From: Todiramphus chloris collaris | Lineage: Eukaryota > Chordata > Aves > Coraciiformes > Alcedinidae | Direction: 5' to 3' | DNA: 64,000 nucleotides | NCBI GenBank assembly: GCA_025345505.1 | Contig: JANVCC010000056.1 | Location: 1,977,049-2,041,048 of the forward strand | Shown: one piece after another, positions 50,101-61,907 of the stretch | Numbering within the stretch: the stretch's first letter is position 1 | How the letters are laid out: each line of letters begins with the position of its first letter | Program-made: the position numbers and the translations under genes | The notes under the pieces: generated by a model | What the model saw: only the letters and a program-made list of their open reading frames with translations | The model's database searches: none | Told to the model about the DNA's origin: nothing

Positions 50101-51404
50101 TTTGTGATAATGATTTTTTGAAGAAGGAGATAAAAAGAAACTAAAATGGAGGGAAAGCTTAATCCTTATGGATATAGTGAACATAGGATATTGAAGATAT
50201 GGTGTAGGGGGGTTGTCAAAAGCTTTTCTGAACAAGTATTAGAAGATGACTACATGAAAGTGTGTTTCTGAAGCTGTAGGAAAGTGGTCCTGCTCAGCTG
50301 GTACTGCTTACCCTGTGTTTTTACAAGAGATTTTAATTTTATCAGAATAATTCTCACTGTTGATCATGGTTACTTTGTTTATTTTGCTTTACTGAATGGC
50401 ATTTCCTGATTGTATTTGTTTATTGGGAGTGTTTACAGTTTTTGTTTTACTTCTTCTAATAGGAATTCCATACATTTTTAGTTTTGCCACGATTATGGTG
50501 CTTCTTCCCTCTTATGTTTTCAGCTGGGTTTTCTGCAGTGAAAATGCAACCTGTAAGAAACTTAGAATTATATTCTTCCTTTTGATGACATGTCTTTGTT
50601 TAGATAACCAGGTACTCTTAAATCTGTGCAGCAGTTGAACTAGAGAAATTTTGATTATTAACAATTGAGAGAGTGTGGTTAAGATGTGTAATTCTTTGTA
50701 TTAGCTTTAAACAGGCTTAGCTCAAATTTGATGATGATCTGGTAAGGGACAGAGAAAGAATTGATTGATTTAATAACTATAGTTAACTGACAAATATAAC
50801 TCCAGATTACTGAGTTGCCACTCCTGGATTTCAAGATCACAGTGGCACATATTTGTTTTATACAATATCTTCTACTAATTGTCAGTTATTTTGTGTTCCT
50901 TTATAGTTTGTCTAATCTTTCCAAGAGATTCTATTTACCAGTGTCAAGTTTGTTGAATTCTGCCCTTTGAAAATGTTTGTTTTAAATTCTGCTGCAGTCT
51001 CTTTTCCTTTGAGTGTGAGACTCAGTGCTCTACAATCTTCTGTACTCATTTGACACCGTTTTCACAGTTCTTCAAAAAGTTATGGAAATTATTCAAGTGC
51101 CACCTGTTCAAAGATAGAGAAGGCTAATCCTGCCTTTAATGGTTAGAACTGTCATGCATCTCAGATAGAAAGACTCATTTATCTGAGTATTGATGATGAA
51201 ATTACAGCTTTCAGATAAGGCCACTTAGCATGACATTCAAGTAAGCACTAAATAGAAAGTTTATTTAAACAGCATATTGCAGATCAGATCTAGAAAGAAA
51301 TAAAGAACTGACCCTGACAGTAAAATAAATTCAGTCTTAGGTTCTCTGTGTATCACCTCATACAGAAAAGGAATTTCTGTAAAGAAATGAAGAGTGGAGC
51401 TGGT

Positions 51405-51834
51405 ATCACAGAATGTTAAGGGTTGGAAGGGAACTTGCAAGACCATCTAGTTCAATTTCCCTGCCAGAACAGGACCACCTAGAGCAGGTCATACAGGAAC
51501 ACGTCCAGGTGGGTTTTAAATGTCACCAGAGAAGGAGACTCCACAACCCCTCTGGGCAGCCTGTTCAGTGCTCTGTGACTCTCACAATGAACAAGTTTTT
51601 CCTTATGTTTCTGTGGAACCTCTTATGCTCCAGCTTATACCCATTGCCCCTTGTCCTATCATTGGACATACCAAAGAAGAGCCTGGCTCCATCCTCCTGA
51701 CACTCATCCGTTATGTATTTTTAAACATTAATGAGGTCACCCCTCAGTCTCCTCTTCTTCAAGCTAGAGAGACCCAGCTCCCTCTGCCTTTCATCATAAG
51801 GGAGATGTTCCACTCCCTTAATCATCTTTGTGAC
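51405..51834 (-). mobile_element. CR1 LINE, 3' part, minus strand (left of LTR)
   Basis: The plus strand shows TCACAGAATG, GGGTTGGAAGGGA, GACCATCTAGTTCAA, CACAACCCCTCTGGGCAGCCTGTTC, CCATTGCCCCTTGTCCTATC and GAGGTCACCCCTCAGTCTCCTCTTC, all reverse-complement CR1 3' sequence. The CR1 is interrupted by the LTR starting at 51835 and resumes at 52627. Confidence 0.93.
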
Positions 51835-52626
51835 TGTCACGGTTTAGGGTCAGGGCAGCCCCTTAGACCTCTAACAGCTGCTCTCTGTTAACCCCCCTCC
51901 CTCCCCAAAGGTAAGAAGAAAGGGAATAAGGGAGAGAGACTTAACAATTAGAAAAGGAAACTAGAACAGCTTTAATAAAGATGAAATTTATAATAATAAA
52001 AATGGAATATGTACAAATATATACAAAACCAGTATGGAACCCAAACCCCCTGATGGTAATTACATCACAGTCACCACTGGTGCTGTGGAGGAGGCACTGG
52101 GGGAGTCCCAGACTGGGCCCCGCAGCAGATGGGAGCTGTGTTCAGGAGCTGGATTCTGGTACCAAATTCAGGAACACACAGACCGGGATCGAAGGCAGAA
52201 GGGACAGAGGCCTCCTTGGGCACTCTGAGGAAGGAACCAAGCCAAGCAAAGCTGGCAAAGTGGTTCAAGAGGGGTGAAGAGCCCAAAACCCCTTTGGTTC
52301 TGTTATCTCTATACTGAATATGATGTGTATGGGACGGAATCCCTTGTTGGTCAGTTTAGGGTCACCTGTCCTGTCCGCTGCTCCCTGCAGGGGCAGCCTT
52401 TCACTTTCTGCACCCCCCAATGTGGCACACAAGACCCAGCAGTGGCCTTGGTCTGCACACCAATCCTTGGTGCTAACTCTAACCATGGGGTGCTGTCACT
52501 GCTGGAAGCAGGCACTGTCTGTGAGAACAGGCTGCTAACTTCAGACAGTGCAGTTAGTTAGTTAGAACTGAGCTGAAAGTAAAATCACTGAACAGAATTA
52601 GTTCTGTTCTCACTCAAACCAGGACA
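51835..52626 (-). mobile_element. Solo LTR of an endogenous retrovirus, inserted in CR1
   Basis: A 792-bp segment splits an otherwise continuous CR1. Its outer ends are inverted: the plus strand begins TGTCACGGTTTAG and the minus strand begins TGTCCTGGTTTGAG, giving retroviral TG...CA termini. The CR1 bases either side (GTGAC on the left, GTGTC on the right) look like a 5-bp target duplication with one mismatch. There is no internal gag, pol or env, so this is a solo LTR left by recombination. TGTCCTGGTTT ends are common in bird LTRs, which suggests minus orientation. An ATTAAA on the minus strand near 51973 could be its poly(A) signal. The exact ERV family is not assigned. Confidence 0.8.
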
Positions 52627-52685
52627 GTGTCTCTGTGCTGGACTCTTTCAGGTGGTTCCCTGCCCTCCTTGCACTGAGGGGCAAT
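52627..52685 (-). mobile_element. CR1 LINE continuation (right of LTR)
   Basis: GTGTCTCTGTGCTGGACTC, CAGGTGGTTCCCTGCCCTCCTTG and CACTGAGGGG continue the reverse-complement CR1 that stopped at 51834 (compare the same block at about 1588-1645 in the first CR1). CR1 similarity ends near 52685, so the element is 5'-truncated. Confidence 0.8.
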
Positions 52686-53484
52686 AGCTTCAGATTCTGC
52701 CTGATGAAGTGATGAATAATGAGGCAACTGAGAGGGTTCACCATCTGGCAGTCATTCGCATAGTTTGAGACATTAATACTTGATCATGTTTAGATAAGTA
52801 TTCTAGAAATTAAAAAAAGACTCTAACCTGACAGGATATATAAATGCTGTAGTTTTCCAAAATTTTTGTGTTGTTGAAACACGGACACTGGTGGTAAATC
52901 TGAGGTTCCACATGATGCCCTGTGCCAAATAAAATGTTGTTACAACTTGCTTCCAACTGTTCAAATAGGGTTTGTGCACATCTTGAGTGATTCTTAAGAG
53001 TCTGGCTGTTCCCTCCTTACTGTTTGCCCATGGTTCCCTGGGCAGAAGAAAGGTTTAGAAAACTGATGGTGACACATGGGAACCCCGTTCTTGTACTGGT
53101 AACTTCTGCTTGTTTCTGAGGTAAGGCACTGTAATGAAAAACTAAAGAACAGGTCTGGAAGAACCTGTAGCTAATTTGCTAAAAAAATGCTCCTTTTTTT
53201 TTTTTTTTGTTTCTTTTTTTGTTTCCCAACTGTAAATGGATAGTTGTAGTGCACAAGGAACTTGCCTTGTGAATCAGTTGTTTCTTTAAGAGCTTGAACC
53301 GGGATTATATTGTTTAGACAAATTGTTGGGATGATGTGAGTGAGATGATCAATAGTTTTGTATCCACTTAGCGTGCCAAATTATTTCTGTAGTTTACTGT
53401 TTCCCAAGAATCTCTTACTCATTGGTTGCTTATGCCTTAAATGGTATGTAAATATTTATTAGTTTAAATAATATAACTATTTGT

Positions 53485-53585
53485 CTGTTGTGGTTTGTGT
53501 TTGTGGGTTTGTGGTTTTGTTTTGGTTTTGTTTTGGTTTTTTTTTGGTTTTGTTTGTTTGGTTTGGTTTGTTTGTTTTTTTGTGT
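53485..53585. repeat. GT/T-rich simple repeat
   Basis: Irregular GTTTTG, GGTTTT and GTTTG units with almost no A or C for about 100 bp. Confidence 0.85.
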
Positions 53586-56500
53586 GCTGAAATGTCTTTT
53601 TGTTTAGGAGAGATAATCACTGTTGGTATGTAGCACATAGGATGAAAGCTGAGGAAAAACTATAGGTGTCCCAGGAAAGAAGGGAGGATTGTCAGGCCAC
53701 CTCCATTTGCACTTTAGCCATCTTGAATCACCCTCTGTGCCAGTTCAATAGCAGTTTGGCCATGGAAACAACCAGGATGTGTTTTGGAATTTCATATATC
53801 TGGTAGTCATTCCCCCTCATTCTCTACACCCATAATCTTGGCCCCTACCAGGCATTCACCAAGTTCCCTGTGAAGGGAACAGCATTCTACATAGGGAATT
53901 GCTTATGGTATCTCTGGCAGTACACAACTTCTCTAAATAATCCCCATCTTTACTGTGACACCTATTCCTTACTTGCCTCTCATACCCTTGCTGTGTCTTC
54001 CCACAGTCCAACCAACAAGCTCAAATATTTATCTAATCATCCTTTTCTTCACAGTCTAGAGTCGAAAGGCTTTCCGATTTACCACATCATGTGACAGTTC
54101 TGGTTCTTCATATGCCTTTCCTTAGACTAAATAATAGTATAAATCTCAACATACTCTGCTTTGTTTCCTCTGAAGCAGAACTCCTGCTGACTTCAAAAGG
54201 AAATTAGCTTGAGTAATGATTTATAGGATAAACTGATACTAATAGTTTTATAGACTTTGATTATGTTGGACGTTTAACATCCATTGTTGTAGACTTTAAT
54301 CCCAGGTGACTGGTGAATAAGGAAATAGTAGTCATTATTATTAACAGTACTGACTAGAACCAGCTTGCACTTTAAATCTTAAAGTGTATGCAGCAGTGTA
54401 AAAAAACCCAAGTAGACAAATTAGTTTTGTGTCACGTGTTCTTAGACTTAATGCATTTTGTGGATGCGTGTGCTGAAAGGTTGCCAGTTTGTTTATTTTC
54501 ATTATTTGTCTTTGTTGGCTGACCTCTGCATCCAGGATGATTCACTAATGCTGGATCTAGTTTCTTATATTTTTTGCTTTCCTTTACTGATAGAATAAGC
54601 ACATTACATTTCTGACATAACTTAGGCCTTGTAAAATGGACCAGTGTAGTTATTAATGGATTTCACCAGCTAATCTAGTGGCTTTAGAAAATGTCAGCAT
54701 GTGTGAATACTGTGCAGGCTTAGCTGTCTGCTTCGTGTGCTTTTATATTCAGATTCAACTGTCAGTTGCTGTGTTTTGAGTTGAGTGCAACAGGAACAAC
54801 ACGATTTTGAATAATTTCAGCATTGTTTTTATATGCAAATGCATGAATGTGTTTGTATGAGGATTTTATATGAAGAGCTAGTCTTTATTCACCCATACAC
54901 AATTAGGTAAGTAAGGGAAGCCACAGGGAGTGAATTCTGCAATTTTACAGTAAGTTACAAAGTACTGTTTTATTGGTTCAGCTTGTGAGTTTTACACTTG
55001 ATAGCGTTGGTAACACTGTGCTAACGCACTTCATAATGTATCGAATGAATTGCAGCCGTTTAAGGAATATGCTGGGCACAGTGAATTGAAATCTGTTGCA
55101 TACAGTGGAAAGCCGAGACTAAGAGTGAAATGAGGGACGCATGAAAACCTTGATATCTGTTCAGGAGAGCTGCACCTTCAGATGTTTTTGCAGTTGTGCA
55201 TACATGGCTCTACCATTATGGCTTTTACTTGCTATTTCACAAGATTTTAGCATAGTCCTACACTAGATAACTTTTATTTTAGTCTGTTATGTTCAGGATG
55301 CATTTAGGCAGCATAGCAAACATGATCTAAACTGAATCTGCTACTGAGATGCGTAGTCCCTACCAGGCGTTTGCAGAATTTCCTTTTTGTGGAATATAGT
55401 GATCATGTGGCTACAAGGCGAGTCAGTTCATTTGGATGAAAAGAACACTTTCCTGACAAATCAGCCAGCTGAATCAACTTAAGTCTGTGGAGTCATGATC
55501 TCTAGATGCATGAGATGGGGGAAATGGAGACCAAAGTCCAAGAGTGAGCAGAGGAGTGAGTCTGATGGCTTTGGTGGCAGCTACCTGCTAGATTGTCATA
55601 GCTGAAACATCAAATTACATTTGAAGACTGCAGAAAAGGTGTAAACCATCTTAAGCAGCATGTTGCTCCATTCCCCATTGTGCTTTTTTTTTCTCTTGTG
55701 CTGTTACAGCATACATTAGTACTGTATATCCATATATGAATTGGACTAGGAAAATGGTCTAGCTGTGAAGTAACTTGAGCAAAAAATTCTTGAGATGGAT
55801 CAGTTCCCTATCACATTGCAATGCTCATAAGAGGATGGGAACAGCTGGACATAGACAGGGAGCTGCTTAAGCAGACGTTATTCTTGATGAGATGGATTTC
55901 AAACATAGGCATGGATAGACAGAAGAGTAATGCTGGTGGAGAGAAATGGGCAGGCTTGTAGCCTCTGGAGTTGAGGAAAGAGGTGCCTAACAAAACTACC
56001 ATTGGGAAAATTTGAGCTAAAGTTTCCAGAGAAAAGAAAAGGACCTGAGAGAAGCAGTTTGGAGAGGACACATGTGGAGACACTTTGGCATAAGAGAGGG
56101 ATTGGGAGAATGTTGTTGAAGGAAGGAGGACTGTGGAAGACTAGTCTTGACCTCTGAATGAACTTTGTGGACAAATATGAACGGACCTCTGGTTTTAGCA
56201 GCTTTCTTTCTACAGAAGCAAATCAGTGATACTTTTTTTTTTTTATTAGTATTATTTTTTTACAAAAGTTTCTCCATAGAGAAATACATAAACCCCTTCA
56301 AATTAACATGCATGGTCAATTTTCTGATCTCAAACTCATCGTGTGGTGTTAAAGTTGTGTAGGTTTTTTGCCTTGTAGAGTGATGCTGTTTAGTAAGAAT
56401 TTCATTTGACAGCATAGTTAGAGGTATATTATTTGCAGTGACAATCTATTCCATTACGTTTGATTCCTGGCTTAGCAATATTACAGGGAGTACATTTATG

Positions 56501-58642
56501 AATATATTTTGGTGGCCTGTATTTTCATTCAATTGCTTGGAATTTTTCTGCAAACAGGAAAGGTGAATCAGTAGATGGAGATGTTTTTAAAGATGAAAGA
56601 AATCCTTAAAAAAGTCAGTACTGAAGATTATAGCTAGTACATATAAGTATTTTACACCTCTTATAGAGTGTTATTGTTAGTTGATACAGCAAGAAAAAAA
56701 GTAAATAGGTATAAAGAGACAAGTAGCTGCTTCTACTTGTAGCTCCTCCTAGATCTTTCTCCTTTGATCAGCTTCATTGTATGTAGATTTGGACTTGAAG
56801 GCACAGAACAGTTGCCAGAAGCAATAAGATGGGAACATTTCTAGACGGAGTGCTTGCAGTTTCCTTCAAGTGTGTCATGGCAAAAAGTTATGTAAGCTGT
56901 TACTTGGGGTTTTGAGAGGAAGGAGGACAGGGAAGCGGGACTGGAAATGGTAGAATTGCTGAAGTACTTTTGTTTGGTTTTAAGGGAAATAGATAAGATT
57001 CAAGGAAGTGAACTAAAATTAATTTCAGGGTACAATTTAATGATATCTATCAGGGAATACAGACTTTAATAATTGCTTGGGTGTTAGTTTCTCATTGTAT
57101 CTCCTCTATGGTTGTGCTATCGCAGTATTTTAGAGCGTTCTGTGAGCTGTGCTGATAACGTTTAAGTCCTGTCCCTGCCATGATATCTAACCACTGCCAT
57201 CTCCTATGCAAGTTTTCTATGAACTGTAGCTTTTTTCCTTCCTGGTGCTAAATCTCTCTCTTGCACATGATCTGAGTTTCCCATCTTGACTCTCCCTCTG
57301 CCCACTCTGGCGTGTACATGCATCTTGTAATGCATGGAGAATGTAGCTCTTTGTTCTGTCTCTGTCACTTTCCTTTGCCACTCTTCCTGATCTCTCTTCT
57401 GTTGTTAAACCAACAAAACCAAAATCTTGAATGAAATATTAAATTGCTTTGCTTTCTTTTCCCCCTGCATTTATGGTAGTTACCATCTGAAGAAAGAATG
57501 CTTGTTCACTGGTGATACATTTAGTTACAGTTTTGCATTTTGCTGTGTGAGAAACTAGCGTATCAACTATCCTTTTAACTAGAGTATGTTTTAACTTTTG
57601 ATTTGTGCTGAACTGCTTTTGGATGAAGATTACTAATAAAAAGTTGAAAGCCAACACTCTAAAATGGTTTAAAATAAAATTGTTAGTCCTACTTACTTGA
57701 GCAGAGTATCAGTATAGATTTTAAACTTCAAACTACTTTCATTGATAAACTTGCCTGATTTTATCCTTCCCATCACTCCTAGTTGTAGTTATCAACTACA
57801 GATAATTATTATGCTTAGCTAGAATGCATGAACTGGATAGTCCCTTCTGCTTATGTAGATAGTGCCTGCCTTGACATTTGGTTGATGAGTTCAGTAATGA
57901 AGTTAATGTACCTAGCCAGTGATTTGCCTCAGTTTTGTAGTATGTTTTGTTGCCGAAGTTTCAAAATCATGTTTTTTTGCTTGTTTCTATTGAATTTATA
58001 GTGTTTTAGTAAACTTGGGCTTTAATATAACTATCTGCATTTTCCACATTTTTAATAGTACACTTAATGTTTTTAATCATTAAATATGATAAATTGAAAT
58101 TTAAGCATATGTCTCTTTAATTTTAATTCATCTTGATTTCTCTGGGTGTGTCTCTTTTATTCTTATGTTTCCTTTGTTGAACTATCTGTAACCTCTTATT
58201 TTCAGATTCCAAGATTTACTTTTGTTATATTTGCAGAAAAGAAATTGGGAATTAATGGCAATGTTAAAGGACAGATTCAATTTTTTAGCTTAAGACGTAT
58301 AAGTAAAGGGGTCAAAAAGATTATTGATAATATTTCAGTCTTCTACCCTCTCCACCTTCATACTTTCTCAGTCAAACTTCTGGAAAAAATACTGTGTTTT
58401 CCTCACGATTTCATGGTAACAACATAAAGTTTAATGAAAACAAAAAACCACAAAACAACAAAGAACTGTAGTTGTGATAAAGTATAGTTATAAGTAGGAA
58501 AATAATTAATTTTAAAAGACAGTGCAGGTTTAAAAATTATTTTGTTCTTCAAAAATGTTTAAACTTATCCTGGCTATGATTCAAAAAAAATACAGAGAAG
58601 ACATTTCTTTTTTACTCTTTTTATACATTCTGTATGTTCGAC

Positions 58643-58745
58643 TTCAGTGTTACAGCTTCAGTGTTACAGCTTCAGTGTTACAGCTTCANNNNNNNNNNTT
58701 CAGTGTTACAGCTTCAGTGTTACAGCTTCAGTGTTACAGCTTCAG
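58643..58745. repeat. 14-bp minisatellite with internal 10-N gap
   Basis: Unit TTCAGTGTTACAGC. Three exact units (58643-58684) plus TTCA precede ten N (58689-58698), then three exact units (58699-58740) plus TTCAG. Units are identical, and the gap keeps the 14-bp phase. Confidence 0.95.
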
Positions 58746-59026
58746 CAAAATTAGTTTTCTGCAGTCAGTAGCCTTCCATAGTGAAGTGAAGACAGCTATT
58801 TAAATATGTAAAACATGACTGTGATTTCCCCAAATTGTAAGTGAGGCTGTAAGACAGATTTAAATGTGTATTTTGGAATTCTCTAGGTCTCAGTGTAATT
58901 AACTTCTGTTGTTTTGTGTTTCTTCTCAATATGTAAAAAAAAAAATCTTTCTGTTGTAGTTGTGATGGTGTGTTTTGTACTATGGATTCTGTTCAATATA
59001 TATATTTATTGTTCTTTTCTTTACAG

Positions 59027-60621
59027 AAAATCAGCTTTTTGGATGCCCTATGGGGAGATGCGTATTTGACATGGATTATGTTTGATCGTCTTCTACAACT
59101 AGAGGCAACAACATTTGTACTACATATGATAAAGAATTAATTGTAGGAAGAGAAGTTGAATGGCTACGTCATGTAAGAAACTGGTTTAAAAATGTTTGTA
59201 TTTCATGCCAGTAATTCAAGGCTGGGAAAACCTAGTAGCCCAACAGCCAAAAAAATTGCTTTTTTTTTAAAACGCAGTCCAAAAAGAACAAGTAGTCAGT
59301 GTATATTTTACCACGTGTTCCCTGATTATTTATCACTGAATCTTTTATTACACTGAAATCATGTTGTGAGGATTGGTAGACAACGCCCCCCACCATCCCC
59401 AGCACAAACCCAGCAACTAAAGACTGTGTCAAGATGACCTCTGAGGAGATGACAGAATCTGTTCTCGTCTCTGTGGTACAGGGTAAAGTGATACCTGCTC
59501 AGTCAGCTGGAGATGAAAATACTGGAAATGCTTTGGACACCAGTGTTATAAAAAGACACACTGCCAGTCTGGAAAGGCAAACCACACACACGCTCTCATA
59601 CTTACACAGACTTGAAGAAGAAGGTCGTCAGGGCTCAGCACCCAAAATATTCTCTCTGGCAAAAGAACAACTGAGTAATGACAATAGTAATGAAACCTTC
59701 TGGGAGAGGAACAGCTCCATCCCCGATTCAGTGGAATTTCTTAACATTAACTGTAACATTGTACAGAAAAACTACAAGAGCAATATCCCATGCAGCCAGT
59801 TGTATAAATCTTGTGATCCTTTAGCAGGGGGAGAGGAATGCCTGGAAACTGGAATTCCTGTTTCACTGGAAAGAGCCATGCTTGCTGGAATTCAGTTGAA
59901 AATGAATGGACCTTCGTTAAGAAGCCAGACAGCAGTAAATAAGAACGACAGCAATGATACTGATAAAGTGGCCTTTTTTCACTTTCATTGTGCTAGTGAA
60001 AGGAATATATCAAAGGCTTTGTGCAGTTTACATGACGACTTCATTTTGGATGACTGCTTGCAGCCAGCGAGTGTTGTCAAATGTAACACCACAGGTTCCC
60101 GGGCCTGCACTTGTGGATTAATGGAGTTGACAAATAATTGTGAGAATGAAAATGGGCAGCAGTTGTATGAAGATGCTTTAAGGGATAAGTATTTATGCCT
60201 GGAAAGAGCACCACGAAAGGTTAAAGTGGCGTGCTCAGGCCACAACTTCTGTGGAAATAACTTTACTGGAAGAATGCCCTCAAAGCCCTTTCTGAGCCAT
60301 TTTGAAGACTGTAATGATAACTGTGAAGATGACATGGAAGAGGATTTTTTTAGAAGCAAAAAGGAACGTTCTACCTTATTAATAAGACGTTTCTGTAAAA
60401 ATGATAAAGAGGTTAAAAAATCAGTTTATACTGGAACAAGAGCAATTGTTAGGACTTTACCTTCAGGGCACATAGGAACCGTTGCTTGGAATTACGTTGA
60501 GCAAAGGAGCAACAACAGTTGCTTGAAGCTTTCCAGGATTACAGCAGAACAGCTAACTATAATTCAGTCCTTAATAAAATGGGAATTTAATTCCTTTCTT
60601 GAGAAGCCTTTATGGTATGAG
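59027..60621 (+). other. PLCE1: PLCE1 exon with the start codon (5' UTR plus first coding part)
   Basis: The exon is bounded by acceptor TTTACAG|AAAATC at 59026/59027 and donor TATGAG|GTAAGC at 60621/60622. The first 407 bp would be 5' UTR and contain six upstream ATGs. The acceptor choice is inference from the sequence; the donor is better supported because it leaves an in-frame phase-0 end. Confidence 0.75.
59434..60621 (+). CDS. PLCE1: PLCE1, phospholipase C epsilon 1, first coding exon (partial gene)
   Basis: 396 codons from an ATG in good context (CAAG before it) to a phase-0 donor. The N terminus MTSEEMTESVL matches the start I recall for human PLCE1. The segment at about 307-356, from RSKKERSTLL through KKSVYTGTRAIVRTLPSGHIG, is the best conserved part. 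Most of the rest is polar, Ser/Asn/Cys-rich and probably disordered. The enzyme hydrolyses PIP2 to IP3 and diacylglycerol and is controlled by Ras, Rap, Rho and heterotrimeric G proteins; its CDC25-type Rap1 exchange domain, EF, X-Y catalytic, C2 and Ras-association domains lie in exons to the right of this window. PLCE1 loss causes nephrotic syndrome in people. The last 35 or so residues (362-396) diverge from the mammalian protein. An open frame running four codons further, to 60636, is intron read-through. Confidence 0.95.
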
Positions 60622-60864
60622 GTAAGCTTTTCATAGTGTTGTTTTTGTTTCTCCCCATAAATGTTTTGATAACGTGATGACCTGTTCTTTCATTCAAAAA
60701 AAAAAAAAAAAGCCTTTGACGAGTAAACAGTAACACTGAATAAGATGTTTCACTTAACCATGTTGAACCTTATGTTGAACACTGCTTTTTAGGAGAATGT
60801 ATTCTCCTCCTTTAAAATTCATTTTGGTTTAAAATAGGCATGAGGTAAAATAAGCAATTGTTTA

Positions 60865-61150
60865 TCTGTATACAATTTATACATACTTATGTATGTATAT
60901 ACATATATATCTATATAAAGTGTATATAGGTACATATTTATACATAGATGTATGTATAAATTTATATCTTGATATATTATTTATATATAAGAATGTAACA
61001 TACCTACATACAGATACAAAAATATATTCACATTTTATAGATATTTATATTTTAAATAGAAAAATATATAATAGGCATTTATATTTATATATACATGTAA
61101 AATAGTTGCATTTATATAGTATATATGATATATATAAACATTTTATGGGT
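60865..61150. repeat. AT-rich low-complexity tract
   Basis: Dense TATA, ATGTATGTATATACATATAT and TTTATATAT strings with little G or C. Its open frame (60893-61105, rich in Tyr, Ile and Leu) is a composition artefact. Confidence 0.85.
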
Positions 61151-61854
61151 ATATTAAAGATATAATTTAATGTGTTAGATTTTATAAAATAATAAGTGCT
61201 AGCATTAGATCACAGCCAGAAATTTTGTTGCTCAAAAAAAGAAAGCATAGTATTTTCCCCAAGTTACAGATATTTATAACGCTCCTACACGTGCAAGTAA
61301 TTAAAAAAAAAAGCAATAGTTGAATAATGTATACTTGTATTCTCTTAAATTAGACAATATATAAAAATTCTGAGTTTAGAATTAAATAATGAATGCGTAA
61401 AACATTATTATGTAAATGACATAGAATGTCTTTAATAACTTATTTTAAGCAGTAAAAAGATTTTCTGTGGCGGTAGAAAGTATATGGTTGTTGATGGAAT
61501 CTGTAAAAGATTTTGACCACTGATTCTCAATCATTCATCTGAGATGTGATTACTGAGAAAGAAAGGCCAGCAAGATGATCACAGCAAGAGAAACTCTTTC
61601 AAGAAGAGTAAGAGAAGAGAGGTTTACTGAGCTTAGTGCTAAAAGGAGCTGTGATTTTGAATGTGCGAGTAAGCTCTAGGGAGGGGAAATTAACCAAGCT
61701 AAAGGAGAGTGTGGTCAGACAAGCTATGCTTATAAACTGGTCCTGAATAAATGTAGGTTGAAAACCAGAAGAAATTTCTGCAGCTAGTGCTTAGACTCTG
61801 CAGCAGCTTTCAGTAGGACTGGAATGGAGGAAAACTTACCTACATTATACGTAT

Positions 61855-61907
61855 AGACTCATAGAATCATTTAGGTTAGAAAAGACCTTTAGAATCACCA
61901 CTAAAGA
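61855..61907 (-). mobile_element. CR1 LINE relic, minus strand
   Basis: ACTCATAGAATCATTTAGGTTAGAAAAGACCTTTAGAATCA is close to the reverse complement of the CR1 3' end (usual form AGAATCATTTAGGTTGGAAAAGACC). Only about 50 bp remain. Confidence 0.75.

Larger units (their letters stand above)
34651..51404 (+). other. PLCE1: Inferred PLCE1 intron 1, left part
   Basis: About 16.8 kb of AT-rich sequence between the island and the first coding exon. It has few repeats: A/T homopolymers (for example 37146-37156, 40057-40070, 42296-42308, 42629-42640), paired hairpins at 35518-35564 and a 16-bp palindrome at 47152-47167. A GC-richer segment at about 45590-46240 is unexplained. The minus-strand 131-codon frame at 37457-37852 has no recognised domain. 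I see no supportable exon. Confidence 0.55.
52686..59026 (+). other. PLCE1: Inferred PLCE1 intron 1, right part
   Basis: AT-rich sequence ending in the polypyrimidine tract and acceptor TTCTTTTCTTTACAG at 59026. It holds a TTTTG/GGTTT low-complexity tract (about 53485-53585) and a 14-bp minisatellite with an N gap (58643-58745). No exon or transposon was recognised. Confidence 0.6.

Noticed and set aside
51413-52561. Several open frames across the CR1/LTR block
   Set aside because: They lie in transposon and LTR sequence in the wrong sense or frame and do not resemble gag, pol or env.
59985-60359. 124-codon minus-strand ORF opposite PLCE1
   Set aside because: Shadow of the PLCE1 coding frame.
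60622-60636. Extension of the PLCE1 frame by four codons to a stop
   Set aside because: The extra codons are the GTAAGC donor and intron; the protein continues in a later exon.
60893-61105. 70-codon Tyr/Ile-rich ORF
   Set aside because: Product of the AT-rich low-complexity tract.
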